Shown here: positions 24,720 through 32,957 of the stretch, piece by piece
Numbering within the stretch: position 1 is the first letter of the stretch
Layout of the letters: the number at the start of each line of letters is the position of its first letter
Notes under the pieces: model-generated
The model's input: only the letters and a program-made list of their open reading frames with translations
What the model was told of the DNA's origin: nothing
The model's database searches: none
DNA from: Aldehydirespirator sp965205155
GTDB taxonomy: Bacteria > Actinomycetota > Acidimicrobiia > Acidimicrobiales > Aldehydirespiratoraceae
NCBI GenBank assembly: GCA_965205155.1
Contig: OZ242033.1
Location: forward strand, 2,728,001-2,792,000
Direction of reading: 5' to 3'
DNA: 64,000 nt
Program-made: the position numbers and the translations under genes

Positions 24720-26444
24720 ATGTTCGACCTTCTCATCCGCGGCGGGGACGTGATCGACGGCCGGGGCGGGCCCCGGCGCCGGGCCGACATCGGGATCGTC
24801 GACGACCGGATCTCGGCCATCGGGGACCTGGTGGACGGCGGGGCCGCCGCGACGGCCGCTATCGACGCCGCCGGCCTGGTCGTGACCCCCGGCTTCATAG
24901 ACGTCCACACCCACCTGGACGCCCAGGTGTTCTGGGATCCCGACCTGTCGCCGTCTCCGCTTCACGGCGTGACCACCGTCATCGGCGGCAACTGCGGGTT
25001 CACCATCGCCCCCCTGGGCGACGACCCCGCTCACGGCGACTACCTGATGCGGATGCTGGCCAGGGTGGAGGGCATACCCCTGGAAGCACTGCAGCAGGGG
25101 GTGCCCTGGAGCTGGAAGACCACGGCTGAGTACTTCGACGCCATCGACGGCAACGTGGCCGTCAACGCCGGCTTCAAGGTGGGCCACTCGGCCCTGCGCC
25201 GGGTGGTGATGGGTGACGACAGCGTTCGCCGGGCCAGCACCGGAGACGAACTGGAGGCGATGAAGGCACTCCTGCGAGACGGCCTGGAAGCGGGAGCGCT
25301 GGGGTTCTCGTCGTCGTGGTCGCGCACCCACAACGACCCGCTGGGCAACATGGTGCCCAGCCGCTGTGCGGAGCGCGACGAGTTGGTGGCGCTCTGCTCG
25401 GTGCTGGCCGACTTCGACGGCACGTCGGTGGAGTTCATCCCCGCGCTGGGCCCGTTCGAGGACTGGGCGGTGGAGCTCATGTCCGACATGTCGACCGCGG
25501 CCCGCAGCCCGCTCAACTGGAACGTCATGACGGTCACCGCCCGGTCGATGGAGATGAACCGGGCCAAGCTGGCCGCCGGCGACCACGCCGCCGCGAGGGG
25601 CGGCAAGGTGGTGGCCCTGACCGTGCCCCAGATGCTGTCGCTGCACCTCAACTTCAACAGCGGCTTCGTGCTCGACGCCCTGCCCGGCTGGGAGGAGGTC
25701 ATGCTGCTGCCCAAGGACGACAAGCGACGCATCCTGGCCGACCCGGCCGAGCGCCGCCGCCTCAACGAGCTGGCCCAGGGCGACCACCCGCTGCGAGGGC
25801 TTGCCCGCTGGGAGCACAAGGTGGTGTTCCACTCACCCGCGGCTGAGAACGAGGGCTGCGCGGGCCGCACGGTGGGCGAGATCGCGGAGGAGCGGGGCCA
25901 GGACCCGTGGGACGCGCTGTGCGACATGGCCCTGGCCGACGACCTGGAGACGTCGTTCGGCAATCCGGCCCTGCCTGAGCCGACCGCCGACTGGGAGGCC
26001 AGGGTCGAGATCTGGCGCGATCCGCGGGCCGTGATCGGAGCCTCCGATGCAGGGGCCCACTTGGATCTGTTCCTCACCGCCAACTACGCCACCACCATGC
26101 TGAACGAGGCCGTCGTGAAGCGGGGGCTCATCCCGCTGGAGGAGGCCGTGCACCTGCTGACCCAGGTCCAGGCCGACCTCTACGGGCTGGTGGACAGGGG
26201 AGTGCTGACCGAGGGCGCCTACGCCGACCTGGTGGTTCTGGACGAGAGCGAGGTCGGCTCAGGACCCACCGAGTTCCGCTCCGATCTGCCCGCGGGAGCG
26301 TCCCGGCTGTACGCCGGGGCCACCGGCATCGAGCACGTGGTCTGCAACGGCACCGAGATCGTCCGCCAGGGGAAGTTCACCGGCGCCCGCCCCGGCACCC
26401 TGCTGCGCTCGGGCACCCACACCACAGGCCCCAGCCTCGACTAG
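24720..26444 (+). CDS. N-acyl-D-amino-acid deacylase-type amidohydrolase
   Basis: A 574-residue Amidohydro_3 protein. The N terminus LLIRGGDVIDGRGGP is followed by the metal-site GFIDVHTHLDAQ near residues 58-69, KVGHSALR near 158, and the C-terminal ASDAGAHLDLF near 440 with catalytic Asp. This is the D-aminoacylase/N-acyl-D-glutamate deacylase layout. Actual substrates in actinobacteria are often unknown cyclic or acylated amines. It is a single gene with its own putative leaderless promoter and ends at a strong hairpin facing a convergent gene. Confidence 0.85.
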   Translation: MFDLLIRGGDVIDGRGGPRRRADIGIVDDRISAIGDLVDGGAAATAAIDAAGLVVTPGFIDVHTHLDAQVFWDPDLSPSPLHGVTTVIGGNCGFTIAPLGDDPAHGDYLMRMLARVEGIPLEALQQGVPWSWKTTAEYFDAIDGNVAVNAGFKVGHSALRRVVMGDDSVRRASTGDELEAMKALLRDGLEAGALGFSSSWSRTHNDPLGNMVPSRCAERDELVALCSVLADFDGTSVEFIPALGPFEDWAVELMSDMSTAARSPLNWNVMTVTARSMEMNRAKLAAGDHAAARGGKVVALTVPQMLSLHLNFNSGFVLDALPGWEEVMLLPKDDKRRILADPAERRRLNELAQGDHPLRGLARWEHKVVFHSPAAENEGCAGRTVGEIAEERGQDPWDALCDMALADDLETSFGNPALPEPTADWEARVEIWRDPRAVIGASDAGAHLDLFLTANYATTMLNEAVVKRGLIPLEEAVHLLTQVQADLYGLVDRGVLTEGAYADLVVLDESEVGSGPTEFRSDLPAGASRLYAGATGIEHVVCNGTEIVRQGKFTGARPGTLLRSGTHTTGPSLD

Positions 26445-26479
26445 TTCCCGGCAAGCCCGGCGTGCCGACCGCCGGGAAC
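26444..26479. terminator. hairpin between convergent genes
   Basis: Arms GTTCCCGGC (26444-26452) and GCCGGGAAC (26471-26479) form a perfect 9-bp stem. The loop holds a smaller CGGC-GT-GCCG hairpin. It begins at the stop codon of the amidohydrolase and ends just before the stop of the leftward VOC gene, so it can serve both. There is no T-tract, as is common in high-GC actinobacteria. Confidence 0.6.
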
Positions 26480-26481
26480 GC

Positions 26482-26886
26482 TCAGTGTGGGTCGGGCATC
26501 TCGGCGGTGCCGTAGCCGGAGTCGACCACTCCCTCGGTGAAGAACGCCTCCCACATGACGCCGTCGGGGTCGGCGACCCACGACTTGTGCTGCAGCTGGT
26601 AGCCGCACACCAGGTCGTCCTGGTCGGCGCGGGGCATGCCGGCCGAGTCGATGTGGTCCCGGAGTTGGTCGAGCTCGGGGTGGGACTCCACCTGGATGCC
26701 GTAGTGGGCCGAGCCGGGGGCGCCCTCGCCGTGGGTGTCGAGCGAGAAGTTCACCCGCGGGTCCTCCAGCATCCACTTGGCGTAGTCGGCACGCCGCAGG
26801 ATGGGCTCCACGCCGAACAAGCGGGTGTAGAACGCGATCGACTCCTCGAGGTCGTCGACCTGCAGCCCGATGTGCATCCGTCGCAT
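26482..26886 (-). CDS. ArsI/CadI-like VOC protein
   Basis: A 134-residue VOC protein starting MHIGLQVDDLEESIAFYTRLFG, with YAKWMLEDPRVNFSLDTHG and KSWVADPDGVMWEAFFT. This is the pattern of the cadmium-induced CadI and organoarsenical lyase ArsI group. The segment that in ArsI holds the vicinal cysteine pair reads LVCGYQLQHK, leaving a single Cys. Arsenic-carbon lyase activity is therefore doubtful. There are no ars operon genes nearby. An AGGTGA-like site precedes the ATG. Confidence 0.8.
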   Translation of the reverse strand: MRRMHIGLQVDDLEESIAFYTRLFGVEPILRRADYAKWMLEDPRVNFSLDTHGEGAPGSAHYGIQVESHPELDQLRDHIDSAGMPRADQDDLVCGYQLQHKSWVADPDGVMWEAFFTEGVVDSGYGTAEMPDPH

Positions 26887-27150
26887 GGCTCGTCACCTGC
26901 CTCCAATAGGCCTGCCGTGGACGCTAGCGGCCCGGGAACTTGCAGCCAGATGCACGCCATCCGCGCAGCTAGGCAGAAATCGGATCGCGGCCGGGCCCGG
27001 TTGGTGGCTAGAGTCACCGGCCGATCGCCGAACCCTGCGCCCGGCGCGGCGGATTCGGCCCTGGGTCGGAGCGCCCAGGCGAGGTCTCGCTCCCTTCGAC
27101 GCCGCCGGCTGTCGCGGCGGCGATCTCTCCACGCCGAAAGGAGCACTCCC

Positions 27151-27777
27151 ATGCCCTCGACCGTCCCCATGGCCGGAACCCTTCAAATAGCGGCCGCTCT
27201 GGTCTTCCACCTGCCGGGCGCCCGCCTCGAGCTGACCAGTCCCAGCGGCCAGCGCTGCTCGATCGGACCGATGACCGATCCTCGCTGCACACTGCACCCC
27301 GCCGAGTTCCGCCAACTGGTCCTGGCAGCAGGGAACGGCCCGATGCTCGGCAGGTTGCTGGGCTTCGCCCTGCCGGACGAGCCGACACTGACCCTCACCT
27401 CATCCGGCATGGACATGCACCACCTCGGGGGCGGCCTGTACCGGGTCTCAGGTTGTGAGACCACCTCATACGCGTTCACCACATCGCTGCCTGCCGGCCA
27501 GGTGGACAACGTTCTCACCAGTCTCGACACTGCCCCAGTTCCGGAATGCGTCAGTGGCGTCCTGGAGGCTCCGCACGACGAGGGGGTGGCGCTGCGAGCC
27601 AACCTGGTGCGGGACGACGGTCTCGGTGTGACGCTGGTGGCGATCAGCCCTTTGGACGAGGGGGACCTTCGCCGCTGCGAAGCCGTCGCCCGAGCATCGG
27701 TGTCGGCATGCCTGGTGGCCGAGATGGAACAGCTGACCCGCGGCCTCGACGAGACCCCCTTCCAGACGCGTTTCTAG
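27151..27777 (+). CDS. hypothetical protein, 208 aa
   Basis: No family recognised. The GAAAGGAG site at 27136-27143 fixes the ATG at 27151; a much longer open frame reaching back to 26485 is the shadow of the VOC gene. The protein is soluble with no clear signal peptide, has Cys residues at QRCSIG, RCTLHP, GCETT, PECV and RRCEAV, and alternates beta-like and helical stretches. Its stop codon overlaps that of the convergent alcohol dehydrogenase within one CTAG palindrome (27774-27777). Confidence 0.65.
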   Translation: MPSTVPMAGTLQIAAALVFHLPGARLELTSPSGQRCSIGPMTDPRCTLHPAEFRQLVLAAGNGPMLGRLLGFALPDEPTLTLTSSGMDMHHLGGGLYRVSGCETTSYAFTTSLPAGQVDNVLTSLDTAPVPECVSGVLEAPHDEGVALRANLVRDDGLGVTLVAISPLDEGDLRRCEAVARASVSACLVAEMEQLTRGLDETPFQTRF

Positions 27778-28865
27778 CCGTTGGGAAGCAGGACGGTGCG
27801 AGCCTCAGCGCCGGTCTTGAGAGCGTCGAACGCCTCCTGGAGGCCGTCGAGGCCGGCCGTGCGGGAGATCATCTCGTCGAGCTTGAGCCGGCCCCGCAGG
27901 TATAGGTCGGCCAGCATGGGAAAGTCTTTGCGTGGACGGGCCCCGCCGGCGCGGATGCCGAGCAGGCTCTTGTTCTGGTGCAGGTCCAGGAACGGGTAGG
28001 TGACCTTGGCCCCCAGGTCGGGCACCCCCACCGCGCACACATTGCCTCCCGGGCGGGTCATCGAGATCGCCTGGGCCAGCAACGCGGTGCTGCCCACCAC
28101 CTCGAAGGCGTGGTGCACCCCCGCGGGGCACAGTGACTTGACCGCGGCGACCGGGTCGAAGTCGTCGCCTTCGGCCAGCACGAAGTCGGTGGCGCCGAAC
28201 TCCCGGGCCAGCGCCTCTTTGGCCGCGACGCGGTCAATGGCGATGATGGCGGAGGCGCCGACCAGCCGGGCGGCCTGGATCACGTTGAGCCCCACCCCGC
28301 CCGCGCCGATCACGGCCACGATGTCGCCGATCTGCACTCTGGCCCGGTTGAACACCGCGCCGGTGCCGGTCACCACGCCGCAGCCGATGAGCGCGGCCGC
28401 GACCAGGGGCATCGCCGTAGGGACGGGAATGCACTGGTTCTCGCCGACCACCACCTGCTGGGCGAAGGCGCCGATGTTGGCGAAGTTGTAGATGGGCCGG
28501 CCGTTCTCGGCGAAGGGCTGGCTGAGCGACCCCAGGGCCACGTTGGTGCAGTTGCCCGGATCGCCTCCCTCGCAGTCACCGCAGTGGCCGCAGTTGCCGA
28601 AGGTGGACAGGATCACGTGGTCGCCCACCGAGCAGTAGGTGACGGCCGAGCCGACCTCGACCACAACCCCGGCGGCTTCGTGTCCGGGAACCAGGGGGGT
28701 TGGCATGTAGTACTTGCCCAGCACGCAGCTCAGGTCGCTGCCGCACACCCCGGCCGCCCGGACCTCGACCCGGACCTGGCGCGGGGCCAAGGACCCGACC
28801 AGCTCGAGGTCGCCGGACAAGCGGACGCTGTCCTCCGTGGTTCCCTCGAGTATCAGTCCCTGCAC
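27774..28865 (-). CDS. zinc-dependent alcohol dehydrogenase (MDR family)
   Basis: A 363-residue medium-chain dehydrogenase. Catalytic zinc ligands are AAGVCGSD (Cys near 40) and PGHEAAG (His near 63). The structural-zinc loop is GNCGHCGDCEGGDPGNC near 92-108, and the Rossmann motif GAGGVGLNV near 192. The GTG at 28865 is preceded by AGGAGG at ideal spacing, which settles the start; the open frame extends far upstream only by chance. It resembles class III-type and NDMA-dependent alcohol dehydrogenases of actinobacteria. It could supply a terpenoid-alcohol oxidation step for the neighbouring AtuA-type operon, but is separated from it by the kinase genes and a repeat. Confidence 0.9.
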   Translation of the reverse strand: MQGLILEGTTEDSVRLSGDLELVGSLAPRQVRVEVRAAGVCGSDLSCVLGKYYMPTPLVPGHEAAGVVVEVGSAVTYCSVGDHVILSTFGNCGHCGDCEGGDPGNCTNVALGSLSQPFAENGRPIYNFANIGAFAQQVVVGENQCIPVPTAMPLVAAALIGCGVVTGTGAVFNRARVQIGDIVAVIGAGGVGLNVIQAARLVGASAIIAIDRVAAKEALAREFGATDFVLAEGDDFDPVAAVKSLCPAGVHHAFEVVGSTALLAQAISMTRPGGNVCAVGVPDLGAKVTYPFLDLHQNKSLLGIRAGGARPRKDFPMLADLYLRGRLKLDEMISRTAGLDGLQEAFDALKTGAEARTVLLPNG

Positions 28866-28917
28866 CGGGGCTCCTCCTAGTCCTCGATCCGGATCCGCGG
28901 GCTGCCGGTTGCAGGCT

Positions 28918-29014
28918 AAGAGGCCGAGCGGGTAGGTGCGCAAGTCCGGCTCATACGGGCGAGGCCGTGGCCCGAGCGGCCCGTGAGCGCAGCGAACAAG
29001 AGCGGGAATGACAC
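28918..29014 (+). repeat. dispersed ~97-bp repeat, copy 1
   Basis: This copy begins AAGAGGCCGAGCGG and ends AAGAGCGGGAATGACACC. It lies in the 188-bp space between the start of the alcohol dehydrogenase and the end of the kinase gene. A second copy of nearly the same length is at 47875-47970 in the opposite orientation; the right-hand 55 bp are essentially identical, the left 14 bp are conserved and the middle has diverged. One frame of the conserved part reads ARAARERSEQERE then a stop. Confidence 0.85.
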
Positions 29015-29053
29015 CGCCTGGTGGCAAAGCGGCATGGCCTCTCCACGCACCTT

Positions 29054-30151
29054 CTAGATGTGAGCGCGCATGCGATCGGCTGCGTTCCACCGTTGGGCCG
29101 CGGCGACGCTGCCGTCGGTCATGGCCTTGAAGCGGCGCAGGAGGCGCCCCCGCTCGCCGGCGTCCCACGCGTGGAGCCAGGCGATGTACACCGACGACAC
29201 CCGGTAGAAGGCGGCCCAGGCCAGGTCCTCGGCCAGATCCTCGGTGCTCCAGTCGGGGCCTCCGGCCGCGGCCAGCTCCCGGCGGTAGAGCTCCAGCAGT
29301 TCGGGTTCGCGGGCCAGGGTCTCGTCGTTGTGGCCGGACATGAACAGCCAGCCCAGATCGTCGCCGGGGAAGGAGCGCATCGGTGTCTGCCAGTCCACGA
29401 TCACGGGGCCGTCGGCCCGGAACAGGACGTTGTCCAGCTCGTAGTCCTGGTGCAGGAGCGTCCACGGCCGCTGGTTGAAACGTTCGAGCCACCCCTCGAT
29501 GTCGGCTGTGAAGACGTCCACCAGCGCAGCCAGGTCGTCGGGGTGGTGCTCGGGGTGCTTGCTGCGCATGTCGCTCCAGGCCTCGATGACGAACGGGATC
29601 GCCAACAGGAACGTGGGGGCGTGCCAGTCCGTCAGCCATTCGTGCTCGAGCAGTGCCTCGTCCATCCAGTAGGCGCCGTGCAGCCGGGCCAGGTCACGTA
29701 CGAGGGCCTGCATCCGCTCGAAGGTCGTGCCGTCCAGGTTGTCGCCCTTGTCGGCGGGATGGATCCGCTCCAGCAGCAGGGTTGCGCTGTGGGTCTCGTG
29801 GTCGAACAGGTTCACGAAGCACTTCGGGACGCGCATGCCGCTGACGGCGGTCACCGCTTCGGCTATGTCCCGGTAGAAGCCGGCCTCGCGCTGGTAGGAC
29901 AGCCTCACCGAGTTGTACAGGCGGGCGAGGTCGTCGTCGAGCGGGCACTTGGCCACGAACTCCGACGGCAGGTCGGTCTCGGCACCGTAGGCCACGCGTG
30001 CGATCCCGACCTCGCCCATGGCCCCGGCGAAACCGTCCATGGCGCTCACTTGCACCGAGGTGACCGGCGGCGGGGAGTGCCCGGCCTCGGCAAGGGCCTC
30101 TTCGAGCCATTCCGGCTTCATTGCCGACAGTGAACTAAGGATCTCAGCCAT
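29054..30151 (-). CDS. APH/EcKL-like phosphotransferase (copy 2 of a tandem pair)
   Basis: A 365-residue kinase-fold protein. The catalytic loop LLHQDYELDNVLF (Asp and Asn of HxDxxxxN) lies near residues 226-238 and the metal-binding VIVDWQTP follows near 246. An unusually strong GGAGGGAGAG site precedes the ATG. It is the last gene of the leftward operon and a diverged paralogue of the gene directly upstream, with identical length and shared blocks such as AEILxSLSAMxPEWLE. Such phosphotransferases act on small hydroxylated molecules or related substrates in acyl-CoA catabolic clusters; the substrate is unknown. Confidence 0.83.
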   Translation of the reverse strand: MAEILSSLSAMKPEWLEEALAEAGHSPPPVTSVQVSAMDGFAGAMGEVGIARVAYGAETDLPSEFVAKCPLDDDLARLYNSVRLSYQREAGFYRDIAEAVTAVSGMRVPKCFVNLFDHETHSATLLLERIHPADKGDNLDGTTFERMQALVRDLARLHGAYWMDEALLEHEWLTDWHAPTFLLAIPFVIEAWSDMRSKHPEHHPDDLAALVDVFTADIEGWLERFNQRPWTLLHQDYELDNVLFRADGPVIVDWQTPMRSFPGDDLGWLFMSGHNDETLAREPELLELYRRELAAAGGPDWSTEDLAEDLAWAAFYRVSSVYIAWLHAWDAGERGRLLRRFKAMTDGSVAAAQRWNAADRMRAHI

Positions 30152-30179
30152 CTCTCTCCCTCCAGTCCGTCGCCTGCCG

Positions 30180-31277
30180 TCAAGCGTGGGCCCTCATGCG
30201 CTCGGCCGCGCCCCAGCGCTCGGCCGCATCGATGGTTCCCTGGAACATGGCCTTGAAACGGCGGTGGAAGCGGAACTCCTCGCCGAACTGAACCGTCTCC
30301 ATGAACGGCAGGTGCGACACCGACACCCAGAAGAGGCAGGCCCAGGCCAGGTCCTCGAACAGATCCTGCTCGCTCCACTGGGGCCCGCCGGCTGCGGCCA
30401 GCACGCTGCGGTAGTGGTCGAGCAGCTCGGGCTCGCGGGCCAGCGTCTCATCGTTGTGGCTGGCCATCAGCAGCCAGCCCAGGTCCATCCCGGGGAACGA
30501 CCGCATCGGCGACTGCCAGTCCACGATCACCGGACCGCCGGCCCCGAACAGGACGTTGTCCAGCTCGTAGTCCTGGTGGATGAGGGTCCACGGCCGTTGC
30601 GCGAAGCGGCCGAGCCAGCTCGGGATGTCGGCCAGGAAGACCTCCGCCATCGCCACCAACTCGTCGGAGTGGAAGTGCGGGTACTGCTCGCGGATGTTGC
30701 TCCAGCTCTCGAGGGTGCGGGGGATGCCCGCCAGCAGCGACGGCGCGGTCCAGTCGATGAGCCAGTCGTGTTCGTTCAGCGACCCGTCCATCCAGTAGAC
30801 GCCGTGCATCCGGGCCAGGTCGCCGACCAGGGTGTGCATCCGCTCAAAGGTGGTGCCGTCGAGGATGTCGCCCTTGGTAGCTGGATGGATCCGCTCGATG
30901 ACCAGGGTGGCCGCGTGGGTCTCGGGGTCGAACAGGTTGACGAAGCACTTCGGGATGCTGATGCCGGTGCGGGCCGCGACTCCGTCCGCCATCTGGCCGT
31001 AGAAGCCGTGCTCGCGCTGATACGACATCATCACCTGGGCGTTCAGGCGGGCGAACTCGTCGTCCTTGGGGCACTTGGCCACGAACTCCGCTGGCAGGTC
31101 GGTGTCGCCGGCGTACGTGACCGACACGATCACCACTTCGCCCATGGCGCCCAAGAAACCGTCCATCGGGCGCACCTCGACCGCAGTCATCGGCGGCGGG
31201 GCGTGCCCGGCCTCGGTGAGCGCCCCTTCGAGCCATTCCGGAGTCATCGCCGACAATGAACCGAGGATCTCAGTCAT
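30180..31277 (-). CDS. APH/EcKL-like phosphotransferase (copy 1 of a tandem pair)
   Basis: A 365-residue paralogue of the next gene, with LIHQDYELDNVLF and VIVDWQSPMRSFPG. The GGGGAGGA site and the ATGA overlap with the enoyl-CoA hydratase stop support the start at 31277. Tandem duplication with retained length and catalytic motifs suggests that both copies are active and perhaps handle related substrates. Confidence 0.83.
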   Translation of the reverse strand: MTEILGSLSAMTPEWLEGALTEAGHAPPPMTAVEVRPMDGFLGAMGEVVIVSVTYAGDTDLPAEFVAKCPKDDEFARLNAQVMMSYQREHGFYGQMADGVAARTGISIPKCFVNLFDPETHAATLVIERIHPATKGDILDGTTFERMHTLVGDLARMHGVYWMDGSLNEHDWLIDWTAPSLLAGIPRTLESWSNIREQYPHFHSDELVAMAEVFLADIPSWLGRFAQRPWTLIHQDYELDNVLFGAGGPVIVDWQSPMRSFPGMDLGWLLMASHNDETLAREPELLDHYRSVLAAAGGPQWSEQDLFEDLAWACLFWVSVSHLPFMETVQFGEEFRFHRRFKAMFQGTIDAAERWGAAERMRAHA

Positions 31278-32065
31278 CGTTCCTCCCCAGTGTCTGGAGT
31301 GTCAGGCACCCAGGTGGGGGTGCGCTTGTTGAGAAAGGCGTCCATGCCCTCGGCCGCCTCGTCGCCGGCGAACAGCTCGGCCGAGAGCCGTTCCGCCCAG
31401 GCGAGGGCGTCGTCGAAGCGCATTTCAGGGACTCGCTCGACCAGCTGCTTGGCCGCGGCCAGCGCCGACGGGCCACCGGCCAGCAGGTCGGTGACCACCG
31501 ACTCCACCTCGGCGTCGAGACTCGCCGGGGGCACCGCGGCGTTGATGAGGCCCAATCGGGCGGCCTCGGCGGCACTGAAGCGGTTGCCCCGCAGGAAGGC
31601 CGCGGTCGCCTCGGCCCGGCGCATCTTGGGCAGGCAGAGAACCGAGATCATGGCCGGTGCCACCCCCACCCGTACCTCGGTGAACCCGAACCTGGCATCG
31701 TCACGGGCAATGGAGATGTCCATGGCCGCGGCCAGGCCCATCCCGCCCGCTACGCAATGGCCCGCGATGCGTCCCACGTATGGCTTGTGGGACCGGCGGA
31801 ACCGCCCGAAGAGCTCGCTGGCCTTGACGACCACCGGGTTGTCGCCGGCAGGAGCCGAGCTCTCCCGCAGATCGGCGCCGGCGCAGAACACCCGTCCCGC
31901 GTTGGTGAGCACGACCACCCGCACTTCCGGGTCGGCATCGATGTCGTCGAGTACGGCGGTGAGCTCGGCCAGCAGCCGGCGGTTCAGGGCGTTGCGGTTG
32001 GCCTCGTCGGCCAGCGTGACCGTGACCACACCACGGCCGTCCCGGGCCGTCTCGACCAAGCTCAC
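31274..32065 (-). CDS. enoyl-CoA hydratase/isomerase family protein
   Basis: A 263-residue crotonase. VFCAGADLRE (oxyanion loop) lies near residue 61 and GHCVAGGMGLAAAMD near 105, with PPASLDAEV in the C-terminal half. It hydrates or isomerises an enoyl-CoA. It starts with GTG inside the stop of the upstream gene (GTGA) and its stop overlaps the kinase start. Its place in the AtuA/carboxylase operon parallels the hydratase step of acyclic terpenoid and leucine-type catabolism. Confidence 0.9.
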   Translation of the reverse strand: MSLVETARDGRGVVTVTLADEANRNALNRRLLAELTAVLDDIDADPEVRVVVLTNAGRVFCAGADLRESSAPAGDNPVVVKASELFGRFRRSHKPYVGRIAGHCVAGGMGLAAAMDISIARDDARFGFTEVRVGVAPAMISVLCLPKMRRAEATAAFLRGNRFSAAEAARLGLINAAVPPASLDAEVESVVTDLLAGGPSALAAAKQLVERVPEMRFDDALAWAERLSAELFAGDEAAEGMDAFLNKRTPTWVPDTPDTGEER

Positions 32066-32874
32066 GCGCCGACCCTCTCACGTGCGGATGGTCCATCGGT
32101 CGGCGGCCCGGCGAAGGCCTGCGCCATCGACAGCCACTCGCGTGCACGCGGCCCGGAGACCTCCAGGGCGCCGTCGGCCACGTTGCGGCGCTGGGTCACC
32201 ACCAGGCAGAAGTCGAGGGCTGGTCCGGTCACCTTGTTGTCTCCGGCTGCGCCGGCGTCACCCCAGGTCCACAGATCCCCAGCCGGAGCGGTCAGCTCGA
32301 CCCGGACATCGCCCCCGGGCGGGGTCATGCCCCGGTTCACGTAGGACCATCCCCGAGTGATATAGCCAAGCTGGGCCACGTGGCGGAGCCGGTGGGTGGG
32401 CTCGCGGCGCGCCCCCACCGCGTCGCACACGTCGGTGCCGTGGGCCCACGTCTCCATGAGCCTCGCGGTGACGAACGACTTGGCGCCCATCGACGGGCCG
32501 TACCACGGGATCCGGTCGCGCTCGCCCAGGGCGGCGGCGGCCTCGGCCAGCTCGGCCCGGGCCTGCCGCCAGCTCTCCAGGCGGCGGGCCGGATCCAGGG
32601 CACGGAAATCGCCCAGCGTGTAGTCGTCTCCGGAGGTCCTGCTCACCTGCGAGGCCTCGATGAGCCGCCGGGTGTGGGCCGAGAATGCCTCAGGGTCGCG
32701 GATGGCCAGCACGGCGGCCCGATCGAAGTAGCACAGGTGGCCGATCTGGTCTGTAATCGACCATCGGGGGCTGGGAGTGGGCAGGTCCCAGTCGTCCCCG
32801 TCCAGCGACGCCACGACTTCGTCGAGGCTGGCCTGCTCGTCGAGCAGGTCCTGGAGCAGGTCGGCCAGTTTCAC
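32062..32874 (-). CDS. maleylpyruvate-isomerase/DinB-fold protein (TIGR03084-like)
   Basis: A 270-residue four-helix-bundle protein beginning MKLADLLQDLLDEQASLDEVV. It has PSPRWSITDQIGHLCYFDRAA near residues 37-58 and ETWAHGTDVCDAVG near 140. The conserved His residues form the metal site of the mycothiol-dependent maleylpyruvate isomerase superfamily. Function in this operon is not known. The 83-bp gap upstream contains TTGACA on the minus strand (plus 32924-32929) and two copies of CC(T/C)AGGAAG, so a promoter or operator for the distal half of the operon may lie there. Confidence 0.78.
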   Translation of the reverse strand: MKLADLLQDLLDEQASLDEVVASLDGDDWDLPTPSPRWSITDQIGHLCYFDRAAVLAIRDPEAFSAHTRRLIEASQVSRTSGDDYTLGDFRALDPARRLESWRQARAELAEAAAALGERDRIPWYGPSMGAKSFVTARLMETWAHGTDVCDAVGARREPTHRLRHVAQLGYITRGWSYVNRGMTPPGGDVRVELTAPAGDLWTWGDAGAAGDNKVTGPALDFCLVVTQRRNVADGALEVSGPRAREWLSMAQAFAGPPTDGPSARERVGA

Positions 32875-32957
32875 AGTCCGCGAGTTCCTTCCCAGGAAGT
32901 TACCGTCCTAGGAAGATATCGCCTGTCAACCCCGTCACGCCACCTGATCTCGACGAA

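Noticed and set aside
26485..27150. Extension of the hypothetical protein at 27151 back to 26485
   Set aside because: The upstream part is antisense to the VOC gene and low complexity; a good ribosome-binding site marks 27151.
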